DNA of 64,000 nt from Limnoperna fortunei (Eukaryota > Mollusca > Bivalvia > Mytilida > Modiolidae), in the NCBI GenBank assembly GCA_944474755.1, contig OX104120.1, positions 19,376,492 through 19,440,491 on the forward strand, given 5' to 3'. The notes below the pieces were generated by a model, which saw only the letters and a program-made list of their open reading frames with translations, searched no databases and had not been told where the DNA came from. Both the position numbers and the translations under genes were made by a program. Below, piece after piece: positions 47,034-56,323 of this stretch; position 1 is the first letter of the stretch, and each line of letters starts with the position of its first letter.

Positions 47034-49550
47034 ATGAGTCGGTCCATGTCTGTTGTTGATGGTATGCCAGTTTCACCGGCGTCTGGCATTGGACCAAACA
47101 AAGGAATAAGACGATTCTCTTGTCCTTCGGGACCTCTGGGACAAGATAGTACCGTTTTTGTAAAGAGACAAGCATTTTCTCAAGTTGCATTTGACGAAAT
47201 TCATTTGAAAGACGAACATGAGGAAACTGCTTCCATTACAACAAAATTAAAAGAAAGTATTTATTGTTCCAAGAAAAGGCTTTGGAAAATTGCTTCCACT
47301 TATCTCCCAATTATTAGGGTGTTGCGATACTACAACATCAGGGAAAGTATTGTAAACGATATTTTAGCGGGAATCACCATAGGAATATTGCACATACCTC
47401 AAGCTTTGGCATTTGGAATTCTAACATCTGTAAAAGTAGAAAACGGATTGTATACCTCTGTTTGGCCAGTACTCTTTTACGTTATTTTTGGAACCTCTGC
47501 TCATGTTTCCATGGGAACTAGCGCTGTTATTTGTATTGTCACGGCAAGTGTTGTTGATCGACAAGCAGAAAATTTTAAAGTCGCATATTCCCTAAACGAC
47601 ACTACGAATGCTACGTCTCTGATAAAATGGGAAGACATACCCGAGTTTATGGACTACAAAGAAAATATTTCTATGTGTGTTTCTCTACTCAGTGGGGTTA
47701 TTTTGCTGTTAATGGGCTTTTTACGTCTTGGATTTATCACTGCCTACCTGTCAGAATCGTTTTTCAATGCGTTTACTTCAGGAGCAGCAATTCACATTGC
47801 CATTAGTCAGTTACCCGCCATGCTTGGAATCGGCGTTAAACGGTACGGCGGTGCCTTCAAGATTGTATTCACAGTCCATGATATTTTCATGAATCTAAGT
47901 AATATGTCCTGGCAAACACCGCTTGTAACACTTGTCAGTGTAGCGATTTTGTTATTTTTTAAGGAATTTATCAACGAAAAATTCAAGCACAAACTGCCTA
48001 TTCCAGTTCCCGTCGAACTTTTAGTTGTAATTCTTGGTATCATCATATCATATGCCGCCAACTTAGCCGATGAACAAGTAGCCGTTGTTGGGGTTATTCC
48101 CAGCACTATACCTCCCCCAGTAATGCCAGATCTTACTGGAGTCCAAGATTACTTTGTTGACTGTTTTGTTCTTGCTATATTAATCTTTGCCAATACAATC
48201 GCTATGGCAAAGATTTGCGCCAAGAAACACAATTACGAAATAGACGACAGTCAAGAGCTTATTGCTTATGGTGTGTGCAACCTTGGCAGTTCATTCTTTA
48301 AGTGCTTTCCCTCGGCTGTTGCACCTCCTCGATCAATGATTGCTTCTGTGATGAACGTTAAATCAACACTATCTGGAGTGTTTGTAACTGCTCTTATGAT
48401 TCTTGTTATAATGGCCATGAGTGTTCTATTTGAACCGTTACCTAAAGCGTCACTCGCTGCTATTATTGTTGTAGCATTAAAAGGACTTTTCATACAGATT
48501 GGAGATTGCAGGAAATTTTGGAAAATCAATAAATTTGATTTCATTATTTGGCTGTTTACTCTTGTTAGCACTGTTTTGATAGATATCGACTTTGGACTAG
48601 GCATTGGCGTCGTAGTATCTTTGATAACTGTCGTGTTTCAGACCCAATTTTCCCGTGGTTACCGTGTTGGTAGAACCATGAAAGAAAGTGCCTTTGTTGA
48701 ACATAAGAAATACAAGGATTCAATAGAGTCAAATGGGGTTAAAATATTTAGATTTCAATCAAACTTGTATTTTGCCAATGCTGAAATATTTAGGAATACT
48801 TTGTACAGAACTACCGTTAATCCTAGAAAATTACTGAAGTTTTTAAAGAAACAGGAACTTAAACAGAAACAAGAAGAAGAACGATTGAAAAAACTTGGAA
48901 TTGAACCTCCGAAGAAAGATTTTAATGCATTAACAGAAGTGTCAGTCATTTCGCTTAATGATGACGGTCGCAGGGCATCTAAAACATCTGAAAACAGCCT
49001 TGTACCTAATGGCATCAAGCCAAATGGCTCTACCGCTTACTTAGTTCAAGGTGATAATCCTGCATTTTCTTTGGACGAAGTAACGCAACAAAATAATGGG
49101 GTAACAAGGCCAACAATTGGAATTCCCAGATCAAGCAGTCTAGCTTCAAACTTAACAAGCCTAGCCGATGATGACGAAGTAGACCCCGAGGACGGCGAGG
49201 AATTTGTTACTGATGCCAAAATAAAGCGAATGCGTAGAACTCATCACATAATCATAGATTGTTCCACAATAAATTATATGGACAGCTCGGGCGCAAATGT
49301 TTTAGGCCATATTTCCTCTGAATATGATCATGTTAATATAAAACTTTTCCTTGCCGGATGTTCGGCAGAAGTTCGTCGAACAATGCATCATGCCGACACA
49401 TACCAAAAAATACCTCCACATCATATTTTCTTAGAGCTGCATGACGCTCTGGCGGTAGCAAGGAGCAAATCTGTTTGTCCTTTACCACAAAGCCTGGACG
49501 ACTATACTTACGACGAAGCTGCAGAAGAGTCTTACATCACAAATATGTAA
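47034..49550 (+). CDS. SLC26 family anion transporter, paralogue 1 (single-exon coding region)
   Basis: Membrane anion exchanger or channel of the SLC26/SulP family (SLC26A6-like or prestin-like), 838 residues, within the usual range for animal SLC26 proteins. Start: an in-frame TGA lies at 47001-47003 and the first ATG after it is at 47034 (MSRSMSVVDG); a GTG at 47019 is in frame but unlikely to be used. Seen: N-terminal cytoplasmic part ~1-95; transport domain ~96-540 with the helix-1 motif HIPQALAF (Q123) and the sulfate-transporter signature (~135-159, GLYTS and FGTSAHVS); N-glycosylation sequons at N188 and N192 in the expected outer loop; STAS domain ~545-812 (DCSTINYMDSSG at 742-753) split by a charged, low-complexity insert (~595-715). 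Arginine R433 matches prestin R399, but the preceding serine is proline. The C-terminus, TNM, fits a class I PDZ ligand. No intron interrupts the frame. Substrate and exact orthology cannot be read from sequence. Confidence 0.95.
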   Translation: MSRSMSVVDGMPVSPASGIGPNKGIRRFSCPSGPLGQDSTVFVKRQAFSQVAFDEIHLKDEHEETASITTKLKESIYCSKKRLWKIASTYLPIIRVLRYYNIRESIVNDILAGITIGILHIPQALAFGILTSVKVENGLYTSVWPVLFYVIFGTSAHVSMGTSAVICIVTASVVDRQAENFKVAYSLNDTTNATSLIKWEDIPEFMDYKENISMCVSLLSGVILLLMGFLRLGFITAYLSESFFNAFTSGAAIHIAISQLPAMLGIGVKRYGGAFKIVFTVHDIFMNLSNMSWQTPLVTLVSVAILLFFKEFINEKFKHKLPIPVPVELLVVILGIIISYAANLADEQVAVVGVIPSTIPPPVMPDLTGVQDYFVDCFVLAILIFANTIAMAKICAKKHNYEIDDSQELIAYGVCNLGSSFFKCFPSAVAPPRSMIASVMNVKSTLSGVFVTALMILVIMAMSVLFEPLPKASLAAIIVVALKGLFIQIGDCRKFWKINKFDFIIWLFTLVSTVLIDIDFGLGIGVVVSLITVVFQTQFSRGYRVGRTMKESAFVEHKKYKDSIESNGVKIFRFQSNLYFANAEIFRNTLYRTTVNPRKLLKFLKKQELKQKQEEERLKKLGIEPPKKDFNALTEVSVISLNDDGRRASKTSENSLVPNGIKPNGSTAYLVQGDNPAFSLDEVTQQNNGVTRPTIGIPRSSSLASNLTSLADDDEVDPEDGEEFVTDAKIKRMRRTHHIIIDCSTINYMDSSGANVLGHISSEYDHVNIKLFLAGCSAEVRRTMHHADTYQKIPPHHIFLELHDALAVARSKSVCPLPQSLDDYTYDEAAEESYITNM

Positions 49551-52239
49551 ATCCAACGTCATTTATTGTGGACATCATTTGTACAAACCTTACTGTTACA
49601 GTATTATTTTTTTAATTATTCATCTATTTTCCGTTTTTAAATTATGGAGATTTTATGCTATTCATATTTAGTTGTAAATTGTTTATTAATATTGTTGTTA
49701 CTGTTTGATGTCAAAGACTTATTAATGGTACGTTCAACGAACATCTTTTATATTGTTGTTGAAGTGTTACATATATAGCTAATATGTAGTATATTTTATC
49801 TTATTGCAGAGCTTCTATTTTATCAACGAAAAATCTTGAGTAGAGATTTTAATTTAAATACTATTTTTAATCTCATGCGCATGCGTGGAAGTGCTTTTTT
49901 GTGTTTGTGTACATTAGTTTAAGAAAACGGCTATTTTGTATACAGTTATGTTATTTGTATAATACCAAGAATTGTTTTATATAAATGAATCAATTTTGTT
50001 ATGCTTGTTTTGTTATATTAGATAAAACCAAAACTTCTGCAAAGAAGACGCAAATTTAGACACTTCTTGAAAAATACTCTTCTCAAAATAAATTTGACAG
50101 GTTGATTTTGGGCCTTCTGTTGTACGTCCTATGCGTGCTCTCTTTCAGGACTTCGCTTATAATTAACTTATCACAATTAACAGGAACACTACATTGTGTG
50201 TTCTTAACTAAAAAATCTACCCCATATGATTATTTGTATACAACATCTATGAATCTTGTGGCCATGAAGAAGCAAGTAACATAACATAAGTGGCACAAAT
50301 CAAAAATTGAAAATAATCGTAAATGGCACTGAAAAAAAATTCAACAACACTGTTATTGATTTTTTTCCAGTGAGCTGAAATGTAAATAAAATTGCATCAA
50401 AGAAAAAATTTATAAAGTATACTACGCCTTGTAGGCATATTGTCGGAATTTGATGGTGCTTCAACCTACAAGGATATTTTAAATCCAAATGATTAAGGTG
50501 CTTTAGAGCTTTATTATCAAAATCCCAGAAACTTTGTACCTACAACTTGAGAATAGAGAAACCTAAGCATTCAAATAGTTTTACAATTTAAAACCCAATA
50601 TAAGTGCATTGAAAAAAAACATTGAGCAAACAAACAAAAAAAAAATAAACCAACATAACGAACAAAGAAATAACGCAAACAAATATTATTAGAAGCACTA
50701 GACAAAACTGAACATTATATAAGTGACATGACGTAAAAATATATGAAATTTAATTTCAAAAATGATAAATAATAAAAATCAACTCCGCTTTTTTGGCTTT
50801 AACAATTATACAGCCGACATAAGTGGAGTGAACGAAAATCGACTTAACGTTACCGGCATGGAAAGAAAAAAAACCTAACAAAATGGCATCGCTTTAAGAA
50901 AAGTGGACACCTCTACATTAAAATTAATATGTGGCAATGAACAATATATCAGTCAAACGGACAATATTCAAGAAGTCACACATCGCTAATAGCCAACAAA
51001 TAAATTTTGAGCGTTACAATCAGCACCACGTAAAACTTACTTCATATACTTAGAATCCTGTTGCAAAGAAACAAAAAAGAATTGTCATTTGCGAAAAGAA
51101 ATTGAACATTAGAAAGTGAATAAAACGACTTAATATAAAATCATGTTCAGCAACGAGGATTTTTCTTGCATTGATCATCCTTGCATAAGTGTTAGAAACA
51201 ATAGTATTTAATGTGTCTAGCTTACGGGCATATTATCATGTTTGATGGATCTGTCCACGTGTTTACAATAATCCTTGTTATTAATCTTTAACATCAAACA
51301 ATAGCTAAATTTATTTATGACCATGAACCGGTTTTACCTTAATCGATCTGGCAAAGTCTGCTTTTAAAAACAATATTCACTTTATTACAACCAATAGTGC
51401 CCACTCATAAACTGTCCGTTTTAGGCAGCAATTTGTAATTTTCATATTTTCCGTAGATTAATTCTTTACACTCAACATGCATATAAGACTTCATTATGCC
51501 CATGTTACTTAGTTGTACTATTTCGTGAAATATTTATCTTTTGTATTAACGTCATTAACAGAAACTCAAACTATAAAAAACATTATTGAGTCATTAAGAA
51601 GTTAAGCCGTTTTCGTAAATCATTATATTGTCGTTCAAGGTCGTCTCAGTATATGAATCTTTTCTCAATGTAACCAAATCACACATTAAGTTATTGCCGA
51701 TAGTTAAATAATTGCTTCTTTAAAACATTATTTGCTATTCTTTTTGTAGCTTGCATCCACCCTTTCTCCGTTATTTTCAAACAGAAACAGCTAAATTTTT
51801 CTCATTTGTATGACATTGATTACATAACAAAATATATAACTATTTAAACTAAATCAAATATATTTGTACTTTACATCTTTCTAAAACCATGATGTTTAAA
51901 TACCACATGTGTATAAAGATTTATTTCAGTTATCGAAATTTAGTAAAGAAGTAAATCTCCATAAATAGGTGTGGTAGGTAATAACTAAGAACCGGATATA
52001 ATCTCTTTGCCGCCGATTATTTTGAAAATGTTTTACCATATGAAGTTACAATAACATACCAGTAGTAAAACATATTAGAGCAGTGACTTATGCTTTATGA
52101 GCGACGCTAATAAAGGTCAAGTACTGATACGTGTTAAAATATGTTAACGTATAGTTGATCCTTTTACTGTAGAAACCTATTAAATTGATAGCGGTTAGGC
52201 TGAATAAATCATCTTCAATCATTGCCTGATCGGATAATT
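49551..52239. other. SLC26 paralogue 1 3' flank and spacer
   Basis: AT-rich, with the candidate poly(A) signal at 50087. No other gene or repeat was recognised up to the 25 bp minisatellite. Confidence 0.5.
50087..50092 (+). other. Candidate polyadenylation signal, SLC26 paralogue 1
   Basis: First clear AATAAA downstream of the stop codon, about 540 bases into an AT-rich 3' flank. Plausible 3' UTR length; no cleavage-site evidence. Confidence 0.35.
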
Positions 52240-52490
52240 GACGATTCACCCTGTCATCTTCAAAGACAATTCAGCAGGTCTCCTGAAATGACGATTCACC
52301 CGGTCATTTCCAAATACGATTTACGCGTTCATCTTCAATGAAGATTCACCCAGTCATCTTCAAACTACAATGCACGCTGTCATCTTAAATGACGATAAAT
52401 TCAGTTATCTTCAAGGACGATACATCCGGTCATCTTTAATTAAAATTCATTCGGTCATCTTCAATTGCAATTCGCCCGGTCATCTTTAAT
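52240..52490. repeat. 25 bp minisatellite, about 10 copies, between the SLC26 genes
   Basis: Ten degenerate tandem copies of a 25 bp unit with consensus near GACGATTCACCCGGTCATCTTCAAT (written as GACGATTCACCC then GGTCATCTTCAAT). Unit starts are 52240, 52265, 52290, 52315, 52340, 52366, 52391, 52416, 52441 and 52466, so the period is 25 with one single-base insertion. The core GGTCATCTT is the best kept part; the left half varies. Weaker traces of the unit may continue upstream to ~52200. It lies 1.5 kb upstream of paralogue 2. Units abut directly with no unique spacers, so it is not CRISPR-like. Confidence 0.93.
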
Positions 52491-53983
52491 ATCAATGTGA
52501 AAATACAAATATCACATTCGTAGAATTATATGTTAAACATCCAATGCTCAATGTTAATTCGTAATTTAATGTAAAAATGGCAAGAAAAATTAGTTATTCT
52601 TATTGCTTTAACGATTGTCTTATTTCTGTATGTGCGTGTGTTTTTTTTTGAGCCTGAATGTAACCTTTAAATTGTTGTCATATGCAGTTGATTGAAAACT
52701 TTCCTGAGTCTATGGTAAAATATATCTTATGGAACCATTATGAGGTCCAGCGTGTGAAAGTGCCAAGTTCTCATAAATATTACCAATCGTGTAAAAGTAG
52801 ACACTTGCAAGAATCAAATTCTAACATTTTATTTTATTTATCATAAACTTATTACTTCATTGCTTGTTATCTTCTCGTCTCTGAATAGAGCAGAAATATT
52901 GGTAGCTGCACTTTTTATTAATATTGTTTATACATTTATACCGTTTACTGCGTATGTATGCAATAGCAAGGGAATCCTTTTACTTAAATAAATAGATAAT
53001 TTTTAATTGTGTGAATAATTTTCTAAAGATTTATGCGTTTTCCTAGAAGGAATTGCGAACAGCTCACTCCCTCCACCACTACCAAAGTAAAACATGAATT
53101 AGTTTATACTGAAAAATACATAAATTCACATTTTACCTTTTCTATCGCATGTCCACGGGAAAATCACGATTTGCATTTATATATACGAAGTCAAAATACA
53201 TATCAAATATGGTCACGACACCTTTTTCGAACATAATTTTTTTTCTCTCTTTCGTGATGAAACCTTTTTGTTTAATAGTTCATCTTCTTGACATCTTTCA
53301 TGTTTCTTGGAGTGCTGCCAAATAGCCCGTTCATTTTGGCATTCAGGATGTATAATGATTGTTTCTATTTTATCTTACTGTCAAATTATCAAATTCAACC
53401 AGTCTTCTTAACAGCATTTTGTTTACAATTTCGAGACTAATAATGATATAAATGAATTATTATAGCGTTTCCTTATTTATAACAAAGTTTCCGGCAAATA
53501 TTTATTGCTTATATTATTTTTCATACCCTAAGGTAGAAGATATTCATTCACTTTGATTGTACAGTTTATATTACCTAAGGTATTTAAATTGCGGATTTGC
53601 ATGTTATACTAATGAACTGTGGTTCGAAGACGTAAGTTGTTTACCCCCGAGTTTTATGTGAATGTGTATTTCCTACAGTCATATTAATTAAAGCCTTAAT
53701 ATATCAGGCCTTTACCGGGCAATAAAAAGATCAGATGTTTTGTTTAACAGAATTAATTTTATTGTTTAAACTCTCTGTTTTTGTGAATGTTTACAGTTCA
53801 GATGAATACAACATTGGACGTGACATTCTAATTCCAACTCAGGTATATGGACACTCATTCTTACAAGACAATACTGGAATTTGCCGATCATTTACTTATT
53901 TTCTGTGATGTTTATTGTTATTACCAATTGTTAGCTTTTTATCCGTGTTTATCGACAAGTGGTTGGTTTTTTGAGTTTCAAAG
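52491..53983. other. Upstream region of SLC26 paralogue 2
   Basis: AT-rich. An ATAAAAAG at 53722 could act as a TATA box, CAACTCAG/GTATAT at 53843 as a donor and TTTCAAAG at 53976-53983 as an acceptor touching the ATG. This would mirror the 5' UTR intron proposed for paralogue 1. All of this is weak. Confidence 0.25.
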
Positions 53984-56323
53984 ATGATAGAAGAGAAATG
54001 TGTTCATATTGAGAGATCACCATTGACTCAAGCTGCGTTTGACGAACTTTATCAAACATCAAACGTTTCAAGTTCCTACAATAAAATACAAGCTACAATA
54101 CACTATTCAGCGAGAAGGATTCGTTCTATATTTCCGATAATTCGAATTCTTAGATATTATCACTCTCGTCAGTACATTATAAGTGACATTTTATCAGCCA
54201 TTGCAGTTGGACTCTTTAATATACCTCATGCTTTGGCTTATGGCCTGTTATCATCAACAAAAGTTGAAAACGGCTTATACACCTCAATCTGGCCAGTTCT
54301 GTTGTATGCTGTGTTTGGGACATCTAAACATGCATCGCCAGGAACAAGTGCTGTTATTAGTATCTTTACTGCCTCTATTGTAGATCAACGGGCTCAATAT
54401 TTTGAAGGTTATAACTGGCTGAACTTAACAAAATCAAATAGATCCACAGAGGCGGTACTAGCATTAATCGATCATAAAGAAAATATTGCAGCTAGTGTGG
54501 CCCTGCTTACTGGTATTATCCTTGTAGTTTTAGGATTTCTGCGATTAGGATTTATCTCATACTTGCTTTCGGAACCTTTTTTAAAGGCTTTTACGTCAGC
54601 AGCTGCCATACACATTACGGTAAGCCAGTTGCCATTACTTCTAGGCATAACAACTAATACCCATGTAGGTATTTTTAAAGTCGGCTTTATGCTTAAAGAT
54701 ATATTTAAAAATCTTGCGCACGTTGATGGAAAAACACTCTTGGTTGCTGTTACGAGCATTTTGGTACCATTAACTATCAAAGACTATATCAGTAAGTGGT
54801 CACACCTTTTTTTACCGATTCCTGCTGACCTTATTACAATGATTGTAGCGGTTATTGTATCTTCAGCGACGTCCTTGAACAGAGAGGTTGCTGTTGTTGG
54901 GAGCATCGCGAATTCAATCCCAAAACCTGTGGCTCCGGATTTGATTGGATGGAAAACTTACATTTCCGATTGTTTTATTTTATCTATCCTGATTTACACA
55001 ATCAATATTCAGATATCAAAAACCTTTTCCAAAAAACATAATTACATAATTGATTCCGAACAAGAAATGATTGCACACGGAATTTGTAATTTCGTTGGTG
55101 CATTTTGTAAATGCTTACCAACCTCTTTTTCGCATGAACGATCAACGATACTGTCAAAAGTCAATGTAAAATCAACAGTTGCTGGTATTTTTGCAACACT
55201 ATTTATGTTTGTTTCATTAATCATTAGCCCCTACATATTTGAATCTTTACCACAAGCGTCGCTTGCTGCTATAATTGTGGTATCGCTCAAAGGATTGTAT
55301 ATTCAGACGACTGTATTCCTGAAATACTGGAGAATTAACAAATGTGATTTTTTTGTCTGGACAAGTACTTTTATAGCAGTTGTTTTTCTCAACTTAAAAT
55401 TTGGATTCTTGATTGGAATTCTTGTCTCATTGATAACGGTTGTCGTTAAATCGCAGTTTTCACACGGATATCGGGTTGGACAAACGTTTGGAGATAAAAT
55501 TATGGTAGAACATAAAAAATACAGAGGTTCAAAGGAAACGCCTGGAGTAAAAGTGTTTAGATTTCATTCTAATCTGTACTTTGCTACTGCCGAAACGTTT
55601 AGAAATTCATTGTACAAGAAAACAGTGAATCCTCGTAAACTTCTGAAGTACATGAAAAAACAAGAAAGGCAAAGAATTAAGCAACTAAAAAAGGTTGCAA
55701 ACTCGTTAAACAATAATTCAAACAGTAACCAATTTACAAATGGTTCATTAAAAAATGATCAAACTGTGAATACATTAAAATCAAACGGCGAAACAAATAA
55801 TAGGTCAAATGAAAGTTGTGTCTACATAATTAGTGACGTTCACCCAATGATGATTGAATACAAGAACTCCTTCTCATTCAACTCGGAAAGCCCTTATACA
55901 ATATCGAGACAGGTTAGCCAAGCACTCGATGTAGAATCAACTGTTAACTGTCTCACGGGCGATGGAGAAGAACTAGATCCAGAGGATGGTCAAGCTTATG
56001 TCACAGAGAAAATTTTCAAGAAAATGTGCAAAGTGCATCATGTTATTGTTGACTTTTCGTCCATTAACTATTTAGATATCACTGGAGCAAAGATGTTGCG
56101 ACATATATCATCAGAATATGAGAGTGTTAACATTAAACTTTTCATTTCTGGTTGTTCTGCAGATATCAAGAAAACAATGTTGCATGCTGGTATACTTGAC
56201 ACTATAACGACAGATAATATCTTTCTTGATTTGTACGATGCTTTGGCTGTTGCAATACACTCTAATCGACCCTTCTTTTATTCAGGTGAAAAGAATGACG
56301 ATACAAATAATGACAAAAAATAG
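53984..56323 (+). CDS. SLC26 family anion transporter, paralogue 2 (single-exon coding region)
   Basis: Second complete SLC26/SulP anion transporter, 779 residues, same strand and about 4.4 kb downstream of the first. Start: in-frame TGA at 53972-53974, then ATG at 53984 (MIEEKCVHIE); the N-terminus is shorter than in paralogue 1 but shares the following motif (LTQAAFDEL versus FSQVAFDEI). Seen: transport domain ~50-495 with the signature ~94-118 (GLYTS and FGTSKHAS); helix-1 motif reads IPHALAY, so the glutamine usually at the anion site is H82; E385-R386 stand where prestin has S398-R399; sequons at N147 and N152; STAS domain ~500-760 (DFSSINYLDITG at 690-701) split by an Asn/Ser-rich insert (~565-660) before DPEDG at 665-669. 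The C-terminal tail is Asn/Asp/Lys-rich with no PDZ motif. By eye the two paralogues are about half identical through the membrane domain. The frame is open and domain motifs are intact, so I read it as functional, not a pseudogene; altered transport is an inference. Confidence 0.94.
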   Translation: MIEEKCVHIERSPLTQAAFDELYQTSNVSSSYNKIQATIHYSARRIRSIFPIIRILRYYHSRQYIISDILSAIAVGLFNIPHALAYGLLSSTKVENGLYTSIWPVLLYAVFGTSKHASPGTSAVISIFTASIVDQRAQYFEGYNWLNLTKSNRSTEAVLALIDHKENIAASVALLTGIILVVLGFLRLGFISYLLSEPFLKAFTSAAAIHITVSQLPLLLGITTNTHVGIFKVGFMLKDIFKNLAHVDGKTLLVAVTSILVPLTIKDYISKWSHLFLPIPADLITMIVAVIVSSATSLNREVAVVGSIANSIPKPVAPDLIGWKTYISDCFILSILIYTINIQISKTFSKKHNYIIDSEQEMIAHGICNFVGAFCKCLPTSFSHERSTILSKVNVKSTVAGIFATLFMFVSLIISPYIFESLPQASLAAIIVVSLKGLYIQTTVFLKYWRINKCDFFVWTSTFIAVVFLNLKFGFLIGILVSLITVVVKSQFSHGYRVGQTFGDKIMVEHKKYRGSKETPGVKVFRFHSNLYFATAETFRNSLYKKTVNPRKLLKYMKKQERQRIKQLKKVANSLNNNSNSNQFTNGSLKNDQTVNTLKSNGETNNRSNESCVYIISDVHPMMIEYKNSFSFNSESPYTISRQVSQALDVESTVNCLTGDGEELDPEDGQAYVTEKIFKKMCKVHHVIVDFSSINYLDITGAKMLRHISSEYESVNIKLFISGCSADIKKTMLHAGILDTITTDNIFLDLYDALAVAIHSNRPFFYSGEKNDDTNNDKK

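Noticed and set aside
47807..49018. Minus-strand ORFs of 87-112 codons under the SLC26 genes (also 54472-54780)
   Set aside because: Antisense shadows of strongly conserved plus-strand coding sequence.
52240..52490. Evenly spaced repeats that could suggest a CRISPR array
   Set aside because: Units abut with no unique spacers, are degenerate, and lie in animal DNA; it is a minisatellite.
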